From NCBI GenBank assembly GCA_963576735.1, contig OY755187.1, positions 15,748,001-15,812,000 on the forward strand: 64,000 nt of DNA, given 5' to 3'. Shown one piece after another: positions 43,461 through 54,280 of this stretch. The DNA comes from Bedellia somnulentella. Taxonomy: Eukaryota > Arthropoda > Insecta > Lepidoptera > Bedelliidae. Position 1 is the stretch's first letter. Every line of letters begins with the position of its first letter. The notes under the pieces were generated by a model. That model saw only the letters and a list, made by a program, of their open reading frames with translations. It had not been told where the DNA came from and made no database searches. The position numbers and the translations under genes are program-made.

Positions 43461-44424
43461 CTAGTGGATCTTCCCAGCTTCGCACGGGTAGCGTTATTTT
43501 TTTAAATATCTGAGGTTTCTTTCTTCAGTCACTGCTCAAGCATTGTGAAATTCAGCGCAATGTTTTCAATTTATTAAATTTATAGCACTCCCTAAACAGT
43601 GTAGTTTGGTGATTTTGAATGCGCTTTAATGAACGGTTCAGTATTTCCGTTTAATAGCAAATTTTGGAATAAAACGCTATGTAGTATTTATAATAATCTA
43701 AAAAATAAATCATTACGTGATGTAGGATGCAACTACTGGCGCCATAGTATGTTATATGTAAATTAGTAAAGATTTGGTTTTGGTCACGGGCGCGATGGCT
43801 TATTTTATGTATAATTTTGGTGTTTCTCTACCGATTTCTATAATTCTTTTTTTATTAAATAGGTAATAATGTTACCTTTTTTAAATTAGAGATGAGTGAG
43901 AGGTTTACAAACGTAAGAGTAAACAAATATAATCAGAATGTTCCGAACTGCTAAGCTATCAGGAATTACACGTGTTATTGTGAGTCAACCGTAAAAGATA
44001 GAGATAAACTGTTGAGAATTTTTTTTTAAATAATTTTATGAATAATATTTCCGTAATTGATGATTTCTATGTAAGTTTAACCATTAAGGCTGCACACGCG
44101 ACGGAAGCTTAAAAAATGGAGTAACTTCTCCCGTTTTCCCAAAATTTCCCAAATTTCCCCTTCACTGCTCTGCTGAAAAGTATACTATAACCTGCCCAGG
44201 AGTATAAAGAATAATTGTGCCAAGTTTCGTAAAAATCCGTCGAGTAGTTTTTGTTTCCATAAGGAACATACAAACCGACAGACAGACAGACAAACAGACA
44301 GACAAAAATTTTACTGATTGCATTTTTGGCATCAGTATCGATCCCTAATCACCACCTGATGGTTATTTGAAAATATATTTCATGTACAGAATTGACCTCT
44401 CGACAGATTTATTATAAGTATAGA
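43461..44424 (-). mobile_element. Non-autonomous Helitron
   Basis: On the minus strand it starts TCTATACTTATAATAAATC after A and ends CTACCCGTGCGAAGCTGGG...CACTAG before T. It shares diagnostic blocks (AATTGAAAACATTGCGCTGAA, ATCATTACGTGATGTAGG or their complements) with the copy at 44998, to which it is inverted. Confidence 0.8.
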
Positions 44425-44649
44425 TAATAATAAATTTGTTATTTTCTGAGCCGGTCACGTATTATATGTATTAGGAATCCAGCCAAAACTAACTGTAGCT
44501 GCAACGAACATTTGTAACTTTATTTCAAACTATCTTTAAAACGAAGATAATATTAAATTTATAAGTGTATTGTTCAAAATATTACTTTTGGCAATGGTAC
44601 AGCGGTCTATGCACATACAATACAATACTCTCAAAACTCAAGATTTAAA

Positions 44650-44974
44650 CTTTCACGATTTATATCCCGGAAGGGGTTGGGAGAGGTACTAATACTTCTG
44701 AACATCACGTGAAATGGCACCTGGTGTTCGGAGTAGTCTTGCTTGGGCAGTTTACTCACGTGATAAAGGGCAGACCTGTTGCCGTTTGGTACGATGAAGT
44801 ATAACTTAGCCACGTGGGTTTCCTCACGATGTTTTCCCTCACCGTTAACAAAAAAGATAAATTAACTACACACATGTCTTTAGAAAAAACAAATTGGTGT
44901 TAGCCCGACCCGGGATTTAAACCCTCATTATCTGCACAGTAAGCGGTGTTCTACCTACTGAGCTATCACGGTTG
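44650..44974 (-). mobile_element. SINE-A copy
   Basis: TTTCACGATTTATATCCCGG to GAGCTATCACGG, a complete reversed copy between the two inverted Helitrons. Confidence 0.8.
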
Positions 44975-44997
44975 TTAGCATGGTTTTAAAATCTATA

Positions 44998-45949
44998 TCT
45001 ATACTTAAAATAAATCTGTAGAGAGGTCAATTCTGTACATGAAATATATTTTCAAAATAACTATCAGGTGGTGATTAGGGATCGATACTGATGGCAAAAA
45101 TGCAATCAATAAAATTTTTGTCTGTCTGTCTGTCTGTCTGTCGGTTTGTATGTGCCTTATGGAAACAAAAACTACTCGACGGATTTTAACGAAACTTGGT
45201 ACAATTATTCTTCATACTCCTGGGCAGGTTTTTGTATACTTTCCAGCAGAGTAGTAAAGGGGAATTTTGGGAAATTTTGGGAAAACGGGAGAAGTTACTC
45301 CATTTTTTAAGCTTCCGTCACGTGTGCAGCCTTAATGGTGAAACTTACATAGAAAACATGTATGACGGAAATATTCTTCATAAAATTATCTAAAAAAAAT
45401 CTTAAACAGTTTATGTCTATCTTTTACGGTTGACTCACAATAACACGTGTAATTCCTGATAGCTTAGCAGTTCGGAACATTCTGATTATATTTGTTTACT
45501 TTTACGTTTGTAAACCTCTCACTCATCCCTAATTTAAAAAAGGTTACATTATTATCTATTCAATAAAAAAAGAATCATAGAAATCGGTAGAGAAACACCG
45601 AAATTATACATAAAATAAGCCATCGCGCCCGTGACCAAAACCAAATCTTTACTAATTTATATATAACATACTAGATGGCGCCAGTAGTTGCATCCTACAT
45701 CACGTAATGATTTATTTTTTAGATTGTTATAAATACTTCATAGCGTTTTATTCCAAAATTAGCTAATAAACGGAAATACTGAACCGTTCATTAAAGCGCA
45801 TTCAAAATCACCAAACTACACTGTTTAGGGAGTGCTATAAATTTTATAAATTGAAAACATTGCGCTGAATTTCACAATGCTTGAGCAGTGCCTGAAGAAA
45901 GAAACCTCAGATATTTAAAAAAACAACGCTACCCGTGCGAAGCTGGGAC
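44998..45949 (+). mobile_element. Non-autonomous Helitron, best reference copy
   Basis: 952 bp, starting TCTATACTTAAAATAAATC and ending ACCCGTGCGAAGCTGGGACG...CACTAG before T. CCCGTGC and GCTGGG can pair around GAA with one bulge, as a Helitron 3' hairpin. Uninterrupted, with a (GTCT)n run at 45120..45141. Confidence 0.8.
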
Positions 45950-46262
45950 GATCCACTAGTAACTGAATACAAACTAATACGTCACACTTTAAGGAAAAAT
46001 GGCTGGTAAATTTTATCCCACGAGCACTTACTTTTAAAATTTAACCCGAGGAAATTCTCATCAGAAAACACAGTGATAAATTACGTGTTTAAAACCTTAG
46101 CGCCGGGAATCGAATCGGAAGCACTTAGATTTATGATCCATTTCTGAGCCATCTGAACATAAACATTAGATAGTTATGACTCGATAGCTCGATTCCACGT
46201 GGATGGATTTTCACTTCTATATTGCACCTACAAATGATCTATGTACTTGTGTTTGAGTGTGT
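45950..46262. other. Unassigned sequence
   Basis: No gene. GCCGGGAATCGAATCGG at about 46102 could be a decayed reversed tRNA-like T arm. Confidence 0.45.
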
Positions 46263-46482
46263 AATGAACACATATATACTCACGGCCATGAATCCCAAAA
46301 ACGGGGAACCAGAACTTCAGAGCTGGAAACTAGCTCGAAATAAAATAATTTTGGTGATGGGTTTTCCACCCATCGCCATCGCATCGCCCAAAAAGCACTT
46401 AAGAAAGCCCCATACCCTTAGTCGCCTCTTAAGACACCCATGCGTAAAAAGGGGTAGTGACATACTAAGCCGGCACTATACT
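46263..46482 (-). mobile_element. SINE-B (B2) copy
   Basis: GGCCATGAATCCCAAAAACGG, CATACCCTTAGTCGCCTC and CATACTAAGCCGGCAC. A piece of the SINE-B middle is missing near 46330. Confidence 0.7.
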
Positions 46483-46502
46483 GCCTTATAAACTGCCTCC
46501 AT

Positions 46503-46690
46503 TCTTTAGTGGCAAAGCTTGGCTCAGAACATCACTACCCTATTTCTTTCCATGTGTGTTTGCAAGTTTTCAAGTGATTTTTGGGCGATGTGGTTGGAGA
46601 CCAACCAACAACATTTATTTCAAAATCTTTTCCCACTTTACTTACAGAAATGGTTGATAAATTTCTGATCCTTCCATTGTTTTTGTATTT
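46503..46690 (+). mobile_element. SINE-B, diverged, inverted to its neighbour
   Basis: GCTCAGAACATCACTACCC, ATTTTTGGGCGATGTGG and CTTTACTTACAGAAATGG. The tail is lost. Confidence 0.55.
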
Positions 46691-46729
46691 TAACGATTAA
46701 AGAGTACAGATCATGAAATTACTTGGACA

Positions 46730-47006
46730 GCCGTGATAGTCCAATGGGTAGAACAACCGCCCTTCAATACAGACAGGGTGAGTTCAAACTCCGGGTCAGG
46801 CCTTCTTTTCTAAATTCATATGTGAGGTTAATTTATCATGATTGTTACCGCTATGGGAAAACATCGTGAGAAAACCCTATCACGTGCGTAAACTGTCCAA
46901 GCAGAACGTGGATACTCCGCATACCACGTGAAAATGTCACGTGATGTTTAGAAGTAGTAGTGACTCTGCCAACCCCTTCGCGGACATTCAGCGTGATCGT
47001 TTGAGC
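46730..47006 (+). mobile_element. SINE-A with internal deletion
   Basis: The head GCCGTGATAGTCCAATGGG is of the subfamily seen at 16427. The body jumps from GAGAAAACC to CTATCACGTGCG. The tail is TTCAGCGTGATCGTTTGAG. Confidence 0.75.
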
Positions 47007-47231
47007 TTGAATTGAGAATTTGTTTAAAGCTGTGAAAATGACATTGGACTCTACCCTTTGAGTCCTTCATTTGATAGCCATATTTAATCTTAAAAGAACG
47101 TTGTAAACCAATTTTATCGTGCACGTCACCACTTTATAGTATAAATTTATGTATTTTCTTTAACATCGTATTGACGGAGCGATGAAAGAGCTCCGTTTTA
47201 TTTTTATTTGATTCTGTTTAATAAAAATACT

Positions 47232-47790
47232 AACATACATACATGCATATACTCACGGCCATAAATCTCAAAAAAAGGTTGCCAGAGCTTCAGAGCTAGA
47301 AACTCTTCAGCCACATTTGGAAGTTTATAGGGGACTAGATAATAGAAATGAAGTATATTTGGTGATAAGTATTACCCTACTATTAGCTTTTTAAGGGATT
47401 TTTGGGCGATGCGGTTGGAGACCCATCACCAACACCTTTATTCTACCATCTTTTCCCCACTCAACTTCCAAAAGTGGCTGAGAAATTTCTAATTTCTCAG
47501 CTCTGGCTACCCCTTTTAGGGATTTATAGCCGTGAGTATATGTATGTATGTATGTATGTAAGTATTACCCTACTTAAGTATGCCTTACCTGGAACATTGT
47601 TTTTGTTGTAAATTTGGCTATAACATGTATTGAGCATTATGGAAAACATAAATTATCTTATCTTATGGTGATGGGTCTCCAATCGCATCGCCCAAAAACT
47701 ACTTAAAATAGCCCCATATCATTAGTCGCTACTAACGACACTCGTGGGTAGAAAAGGGTTCTAGAAAACATTCTAAACTACAAAAAATAC
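47232..47790 (-). mobile_element. SINE-B (B2), split by a SINE-B (B1) insertion
   Basis: 3' part 47232..47366 (CATAAATCTCAAAAAAAGG, CATTTGGAAGTTTATAGGGG) and 5' part 47575..47790 (TGGTGATGGGTCTCCAATCG, GACACTCGTGGGTAG) belong to one reversed B2 copy or a close pair. They are interrupted by the B1 copy at 47382..47559. Extra unmatched bases (47575..47660) show further change. Confidence 0.6.
47382..47559 (+). mobile_element. SINE-B (B1), 5'-truncated, with 15-bp target duplication
   Basis: Starts at ATTAGCTTTTTAAGGG and ends in TATG repeats. It is flanked by AAGTATTACCCTACT at 47367..47381 and 47560..47574, exact over 15 bp. Truncation at the 5' end plus a long duplication is a clean record of target-primed insertion. 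Confidence 0.9.
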
Positions 47791-47882
47791 TAAATATTAA
47801 ACAAATACTGAAATCACTTGTGTTTTAATGGTACGTAATCAGGTTCTGCATTTCTCTCCACCTGCTTTTACTCACAGATTTT

Positions 47883-48243
47883 TACATAACATAACATAAA
47901 CGTTCACGCCGAATATCCTCGAAGGGGTTGGCAGAGGTACTAATACTTCTGATTATCACGTGACTTTGTCACCTGGTGTTCAGAGTACCCACGTTTTGCA
48001 TGGACAGTGTACTCACGTGATTGGGGGCAGGCCTATCGCCGTTTTGTACGAATACACTGTCACATGACTAAGTACAAATCAGCCATGTGGGTTTCCTCAC
48101 GATGTTTTCCCTAACCGTTTACAACCGTGATAAATTAACCACACATATGTCTTTAAAAAAGACAAATTGGTGTAGGCCCGACCCGGGATTTGAACACTAG
48201 TCGCTTGCACGTTAACCGGTGTTCTACCCATTGAGCTATCACG
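47883..48243 (-). mobile_element. SINE-A, near-complete
   Basis: A reversed (CATAA)n tail and CGTTCACGCCGAATATCC lead through the whole body to GAGCTATCACG. Close to the 24027 copy, sharing CACGTTTTGCATGGACAG. Confidence 0.85.
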
Positions 48244-48499
48244 TCGTTTTTTACCCCCAATAAAAGCAGCCAGAGTATCAGAGTTATACAAATTTTCAGC
48301 CTCTTTTGAGAAGTTGCAAATTAATTTTATAGAAAAAAAAGATTGGTTATGAGTCCCGCTCGTCACATCACCCGAAAATAATTTAATAACTACATACTAA
48401 AAGAAACGCTTTTTTATTTATTTATTTTATTTAAAAGAAACGGGTAAGCAACATTGGAAGCCAATGGTCCACAGCCCTTGCACTGCTATAAAAGAATCA
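48244..48499. other. Unassigned, possible SINE-B trace
   Basis: CAATAAAAGCAGCCAGAG and TTTCAGCCTCTTTTGAG at 48257..48315 may be a decayed reversed SINE-B. No gene. Confidence 0.4.
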
Positions 48500-48660
48500 T
48501 CATCATCATCAGTAGCCAATTGGCGTCCACTGCCTATAAGCCTCCCCTAATTTCCAACGACTGGTCCTGTGCTGCACTCATTTATCGGCTTCCCACAACT
48601 TACACAAAGTCGTGGGTCCGCCTTGTGGAAGTCCACTGCGATTTGATAAATAAAACATTC
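48500..48660 (-). mobile_element. RTE-like LINE 3' remnant
   Basis: A CATCATCATC run, then GGCGTCCACTGCC, AACGACTGGTCCTGTGCTGC and CGGCTTCCCACAAC parallel 34415..34560. This is the antisense of the RTE C-terminal coding end. Confidence 0.55.
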
Positions 48661-48869
48661 AATTTTAGGTTGATAATTCATGCACTTTGTAATGGACTCA
48701 AAGAGTCCCATAGATCATAACCGCGGTTGTACATACCAATTTTAATACCAAATATTATGCTTGCAAGACAGAGTTGACTCATCATCATAAACTTAAGAGC
48801 AACGCTCTTGTCGGTGTAACACTGTCCAGTCACTTCTATTTAATGTCTGCTCCTTGATCTCTTGGTAAG

Positions 48870-49655
48870 AAATCTAGAATCATAGAAATCTAGTCAGCTG
48901 TCAGTGTGTACCTATAGAGAGAGTAGACTGTATAACGTACCTAGGTTTAAAAGTAGATGTGAGCTTCTCTTGGTCTCAACACATTGATTATATATGTAAT
49001 AAGCTTAGAATTTTATTGGGTAAATTCTACCATTTAAGTTTTAAGGTTCCAACAAGCACACTTAAATGTTTGTATTTCTCGCTAGTTGACTCAATCCTGA
49101 GTTATGCTCTTGACAGTTACGGCCTTACTTTTAAATCATATATAGATAAACTTGAATCACTTCAGATTAGATTTTTAAAACTTCTTGTTAATCAAAAAAC
49201 TAAAAATAAATGTAATGGTAACTACTATAAACTTTTTAAAATATGTAAAATTCTGCCTGTCAGCCTGAAACATAAATACCTCTTATTAATTAACAACCAC
49301 GACAGTCAAGAGCAGAATATCACGAAGCTGAGTCATAGCTATGGCACGAGGTCGGTGTCGGCGGGCAGGCTGGAGGTACCCAGAGTAAATAATTACTACG
49401 GGGACAGGACGCTTAAAAAGCGATTACCGTACTTGATCAACAGTCTGCCCGAGGACATCCGCCTCGAGCCTAATAGACAAAAATTTAAAAACAAATTAAA
49501 AAAATATTTTCTTAACTCACTACCATAGATGTAACTAAATAAAAATTTATTAAAAGAGACTCTACCTGCAGACAAACTGTAAAACAGTTTTGCAGGGCTT
49601 TGTTATAATTAAATGTAACCATTTATATTAATAAAGATTAATAATAATAATAAAA
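48870..49655 (+). mobile_element. 5'-truncated LINE with (AAT)n tail
   Basis: RT C-terminal coding sequence is followed by a short 3' UTR (GACAAACTGTAAAACAG) and AATAAAGATTAATAATAATAA. The 5' junction is approximate. Confidence 0.65.
48878..49528 (+). pseudogene. LINE reverse transcriptase, C-terminal fragment
   Basis: About 216 codons, open. It begins near a VDCITYLGLKVD motif, the post-catalytic YLG box of non-LTR RTs. HIDYICNKLRILLGKFYHL, SILSYALDSYG and SLQIRFLKLLV follow. The end, LPYLINSLPEDIRLE, is the same type of C-terminal block as NLWNSLP in CR1/L2-like LINEs. No catalytic box or endonuclease remains. It is a different lineage from the LINEs at 11316, 32139 and 37369. Confidence 0.7.
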
Positions 49656-49849
49656 AAGACATGGCAGAATTGACTCAGCAACATGAAATAATTAGAAAAA
49701 AATGCTTATGATTATGACCATTCTAAACTGTTTTGTTATAATTTTTCATGGTTAAAGTTCATTAACTTAAAACGAGCAGAATCACTTTGAGTGACAATAG
49801 TCACAATAGAGAAAAACAAAAGAGACGTAGTTTGTGAATATGGCAAGAA

Positions 49850-50101
49850 CATACATACAATCATACATATACTCATGGTTATAAATCCCTAGAAGGGGTA
49901 GCCAGAGCTAAGGAATTCGAAATTCCTCAGCTACGTTTGGAAAGTTGTGTGGGGAAAAGATGGTAAAATAAAGGTTGTTGGTGATGGGTCTCCAACCGCA
50001 TCGCCCACAAATCCCTTATAAGCCCCAATACTGTTAGTCACCACCTACGTACACCCACCGGAAGAAATGGGGTAGTACTTTCCAAGCCGACACTACACAG
50101 C
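49850..50101 (-). mobile_element. SINE-B (B1), full length with 13-bp target duplication
   Basis: Flanked by AATATGGCAAGAA at 49837..49849 and 50102..50114. Complete from the reversed tail to CCGACACTACACAGC. Confidence 0.9.
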
Positions 50102-50183
50102 AATATGGCAAGAAAGGTGACCACAACGGATGGTTTCAGCATTTATTTGGGCTAATCGCTAAGACAAATCTAACATTCATTCA

Positions 50184-50308
50184 AACATATACTCACGCCT
50201 ATAAACGCCTAGAAAGGGTAGCCTGAGCTTCCGAACAATAAGTTCCTCAGCCAGTTTTGGAAGTTGAGTGGGGAAAAAGGAATGGGTTAGTGCTATTCTA
50301 AGCTTAAA
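50184..50308 (-). mobile_element. SINE-B with internal deletion
   Basis: CTCACGCCTATAAACGCC to AGTGGGGAAAAAGG, then directly to ATGGGTTAGTGCTATTC. The middle is deleted. Confidence 0.65.
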
Positions 50309-50757
50309 TTTCATTTTGGCTACTTATGTGAATTTAAATTTTAATATTGTTATTTATAATCTACAGCGACTAACTTTAAACATGATAAACTAACATTAAT
50401 CTTCAAGACCGTCCGCAAACACGACGCAGCGCTTCTAAGATTCAAAAGAACACAGGCGACTTTCAAAGACATTGCAAACTTTTAATTCTACCCCCATTTT
50501 GTAACCACAAAAGGAAACAATAAATGATAGTTTTTTCCTATTTTGCTTGTAGCTGCTCGGAGATTGCAGATAGACCGCTTCGAGCGCGGTGTGAAGGAAT
50601 TTCAAATTGCGATTTCAAGTCTCGTAAATATGAATTGCAACGATATTCTTAAGCCATGTTGACACTGTGGGAATAAGTATCGGAGTGGAATTTCTTTAAC
50701 ATATTTGACGTATATTTTTCTTGGTTTGAGCTGATTTTATATGTAATTTTACTTTAG
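50309..50757. other. Unassigned sequence
   Basis: No gene or recognised repeat. Confidence 0.55.
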
Positions 50758-50768
50758 AATAAATTATT

Positions 50769-51135
50769 ATTGTTGCGGTCCAGTGGGTAGAACACCCGCC
50801 CGAAAAACAGAAGGGCGTGAGTTCCAATCCTGGGACGGGCCTACACCAATTTGTCTTTTCTAAAGTCATATGTGTGGTTAATTTATCATGGTTGCTAACG
50901 GTGAGGGAAAACATCGTGAGGAAACCCACATGGCTGAGTTGTACTTAGTCATGTGACAGTGTACTCGTACAAAACGGCGATAGGCCTGCTCCCTATCACG
51001 TGAGTACACTGTCTAAGCAAAACGTGGGTACCTTCTCTGGTAACTAGATGGCGCTTGCCATGTGAGTTCAGGAGTATTGGTACCTCTGCCAACCCCTTCG
51101 GGGATAAACGGCGTGACCGTTTATGTTATTATGTT
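50769..51135 (+). mobile_element. SINE-A, full length with 11-bp target duplication
   Basis: Flanked by AATAAATTATT at 50758..50768 and 51136..51146. Same subfamily as 16427, with CCGAAAAACAGAAGGGCG in the head. Tail GGCGTGACCGTTTATG. The two copies also share CCTTCTCTGG in the body, so they are sister insertions. Confidence 0.9.
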
Positions 51136-51296
51136 AATAAATTATTCTTCGTTTTTTTAATATCTATCTATCGTCGCATAAGTATCTTGTTATTATTTAG
51201 TTCAATATAGATAACAACACTAACAAATGTGAATCTTTTAATAACCCGTTTATTAATATCGGTTGAGTAGCTTAGGCCCTACGATAGAATACAAGC

Positions 51297-51537
51297 TGTG
51301 TAGTGCCGGTTTAGAATAGCACTACCCCATTTCTTGCCGTTGGTGTACGTAAGAGGCGACTAACTGTATTGGAGCTTTTAAGGTATTCTTGGGTGATGCG
51401 GAGACCCATCACCAACAACCTTTATTTTACCATCTTTTCCCCACCCAACTTCCAAAAGTGGCTGAGGAATTTCTAATTCCTTAGCTCTGGCTACCCCTTC
51501 TAGGGATTTATAGCCGTGAGTATATGTATGTATGTAC
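51297..51537 (+). mobile_element. SINE-B (B1), full length with target duplication
   Basis: Flanked by ATACAAGC at 51289..51296 and 51538..51545. Begins TGTGTAGTGCCGGTTTAGAA and ends in TATG repeats. Confidence 0.85.
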
Positions 51538-52541
51538 ATACAAGCACTGCCAAAATTATTACCTTCTCCTATGGCATTTTAATTGTCCGTTAAGCATACA
51601 TTTGAGTAATTTCCATCGTTTAGTACTATTACAACCCAAAAACATTTAATTCGACTAAAACGAAATCCTCACTTTACAATGTTAAACGAGAAATCGGATC
51701 GCAAACGATTTAATTTAATGTTGCTGTCAATGATATATCATAGGTAATTACAAAGCGCCGCTACAACATATTTCGCGCTCAATACCGCTCTGCGTTTTAT
51801 TCGTGAGTTTTTCTGACATCTGTATCGTAAATACACTGAATACATAATGCTCACGATTGAGAATATTTTATCGAAAAACCGTTTTAAAAGAGGCTGCTTT
51901 TAATTCATTTACCACGTTTCAATCCTAGCAAATATTACTTTTTTATTTAAAAATAAAATTTAACACAGTATAATATTTTTCAATGTCTATATTGTGTATC
52001 AATGACTTTCAACGCTCATACCAACCGCAGTTTAGGCAAATAGGTATTAGTATATTTAATTGGAATAAAAATTATATATTGAACAAAAAACATGCTCATT
52101 AAATCATCATATATATTAATAAAAAATATAAAACAATATATTTTACCAAAACTATCACCACGTTTCTCCAGCCAATTAATAAATGTACAATTTTTTGGCG
52201 GTTAATTGTGATCGGTTGTCAGCCGCTGATTGGATGATTCCGAAATCGATGAAACTTTTTCAATCATAACCTGTCGCTGCGAGATAAACTGGTGCAAGCT
52301 GGTCCTTGACAAATTATTTATTGACATTTAAAACATTTTCTATTAAATGACAAAAGTTTTAAATGTTGCGCCGAATCATGGTGACGTGAAACTTACCTAT
52401 CTTAAAATACATAGCGTAAAAATCCAGGTAGTAAAATACAATTTAATAAATGTAAATGGACTTTTTTATGAATTCATAATGCGGATTAATATTTACATTA
52501 ATAATCTATAATTTCATGAGTGTTTTGGAATTAATATTTAG

Positions 52542-52597
52542 TGGAGTGTAAATTGACACTATATTTTTGTGGAGTATAAATTGACACTATATTTTTG
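52542..52597. repeat. 28-bp tandem duplication
   Basis: TGGAGTGTAAATTGACACTA... at 52542..52569 is repeated at 52570..52597 with one difference (G to A at the eighth base). Confidence 0.9.
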
Positions 52598-53234
52598 CTG
52601 TCTTATTAGTAATTTATACGTTTTATTTTTGTTAATTTTAAATAGATTGGCAGATAAAAACAAAAAGAGTTTTAAAAACAACAACAAAATCAGTTATTAA
52701 CAAAAAAAACTAAAGCAACAAATCAGGAGAAGTTTTTCAGCAATTCAAAAAGTTGGGATAAAATAATTATAAACGAATGTTTTGCTTACCCAAAATGTTC
52801 GTTATTGAGTCGGAAGTCACAGATTTTTATAAAATACTTATAAAATAAAGCTATCATTTTCCGTTCTACTTAAAATAGGTACTAACAACAGGTTTTCATA
52901 CTAAAATCCAAACAGTAAGCTATAAGCTTAAAGAGATAGTCTCATAATCCTTAGCTTATAAAAATTGTAACATCACATTTGTCTTCTGATAAAAAATACC
53001 ATTAAATTACACAAACCCGGACAAAGCAAAGTAGAAGCTATGATAAATTTATCCATTTTTCTCGCTAGTCTTAAAATCTAGCGCAATTGTAACTAAGATG
53101 ACAAAGTCTTGCATTTGTAGTAGCAATTTTACTCAGCAAAAAGGCGCTGAAAAGTTTCATTAGCGAGTTTTCTTTGCGGGTAGTCATAAAAGCCTGTCAG
53201 CCTCGTAACTAGCAAGTGCACACATAATTAAGGG

Positions 53235-53305
53235 GCACTCAGATGCGGAGGAAAATGTCGTGGGGCGTCCTGCGGGGCGCGGCTGCGAGGGTTCGGCCCG
53301 TTTGA
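53235..53305. other. Short GC-rich island
   Basis: GTCGTGGGGCGTCCTGCGGG, then GCGCGGCTGCGAGGG and TTCGGCCCG, stand out from the very AT-rich surroundings. No frame, tRNA fold or repeat explains it. Confidence 0.5.
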
Positions 53306-53579
53306 TGCATTGCCTAAGTTTTTAAGCGTTATTAAATTATTATTTTTTCTTTTGATATTTGATTGTTTTGGAGAACATTTATATCAGTTACCATATTTAA
53401 AAAATAGATGGTCTATGATTATAATAAGTTAACAGGCAAATAAATAACATTTATAATATATATTAGATTACTTTTATGACCCAGCTTGGGAAAAGATTTA
53501 AACCCATATTGTTAGCTTTTTTTGTGTTTTTCTATTTTTTTAGTAGTTTGTGTAAAAAGCTACTAAATTTACGAACTGC

Positions 53580-53583
53580 GTAC
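53580..53583. repeat. Target-site duplication, left
   Basis: GTAC directly before the LTR, matched by GTAC at 61599..61602. Confidence 0.9.
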
Positions 53584-53791
53584 TGTTAGAATGGGTATTG
53601 AAGATTGGGTTTTAAAAAAAGAATTTATAATTTGAAAAGTCGAAAAACTCTTTAACCGAACCGTCCGGATTGAGGATTGGAGTAACACTAACTGAAAGTA
53701 CATGTTCGATGGCGCATGAAACATAGAAATGCTGATATAGCATCGTCTACAACAAACTAAGCAATTACTCTTACAATGTTCATTTATAACA
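53584..53791 (-). repeat. 3' LTR of errantivirus
   Basis: 208 bp with TGTTA...TAACA ends, identical by eye to 61391..61598. On the minus strand it follows the polypurine tract and supplies the polyadenylation region of the viral transcript. Confidence 0.95.
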
Positions 53792-53802
53792 GCCCCCCGT
53801 TT
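53792..53802 (-). other. Candidate polypurine tract
   Basis: The minus strand reads AAACGGGGGGC immediately before the LTR, the position of the plus-strand primer in LTR retroelements. The G6 run ends one C short of the LTR. Confidence 0.7.
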
Positions 53803-53830
53803 AAGAGGAAAATTCCGTGAAAAAGGAATT

Positions 53831-54280
53831 TTACAAATTAATTCTTAACCTGGAATTCGGTACATTAGATTTTTCACTATTTTCTACATCATTAATTGGT
53901 TTTATATCATCTAAAGAAACGTTATTATCTACTTTTTCAGTTAGAGAGTTTTCCTTTAATTTATTAATATAAAATACAAACAAACATAAGATTAACACAA
54001 AAAGAATAAAAATAATATAAGTTGTAATTGGGTATGCTACATGGTATTTTAAAATATCTGACTGTGATACAATTTTATCTACATTTTGTATTATTTGATT
54101 AGATGTAGATTCTAATTCTTTATAATTATTTAAATTGACATTATGTAATTTAGACATAGGTAATTCAGAAGACATAGACTTAAATTTTGTAATATTACAA
54201 CATTTATCATAAATTATACTAAAATCTGTTTTAATAGGATTAACATTTAATTTTATATTTAATTCAGGTATCATTTCCTT
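53831..54280 (-). pseudogene. env: env, C-terminal part with membrane anchor (beyond the nonsense codon)
   Basis: 149 codons in the same frame as the upstream env part, cut off from it by TAA at 54281..54283. The protein is a short extracellular stalk followed by a hydrophobic segment, YIIFILFVLILCLFVFY, which is the expected transmembrane anchor. A short cytoplasmic tail ends at the TAA at 53831..53833. Without readthrough this part is not translated as env, although a Met codon follows three codons after the stop. The match in frame and the absence of any other lesion suggest that the stop is the only break. Confidence 0.85.

Larger units (their letters stand above)
51546..53579. other. Longest stretch without a recognised repeat
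   Basis: About 2 kb of AT-rich sequence in which I recognise no transposable element and no gene. It holds a short tandem duplication (52542..52597) and a GC-rich island (53235..53305), listed separately. It is the best candidate in the window for host intergenic or intronic sequence. Confidence 0.5.

Noticed and set aside
45120..45141. CRISPR-like or functional microsatellite at (GTCT)n runs
   Set aside because: The runs recur at the same place in every Helitron copy of this family. They are part of the element, and there is no spacer/repeat array.
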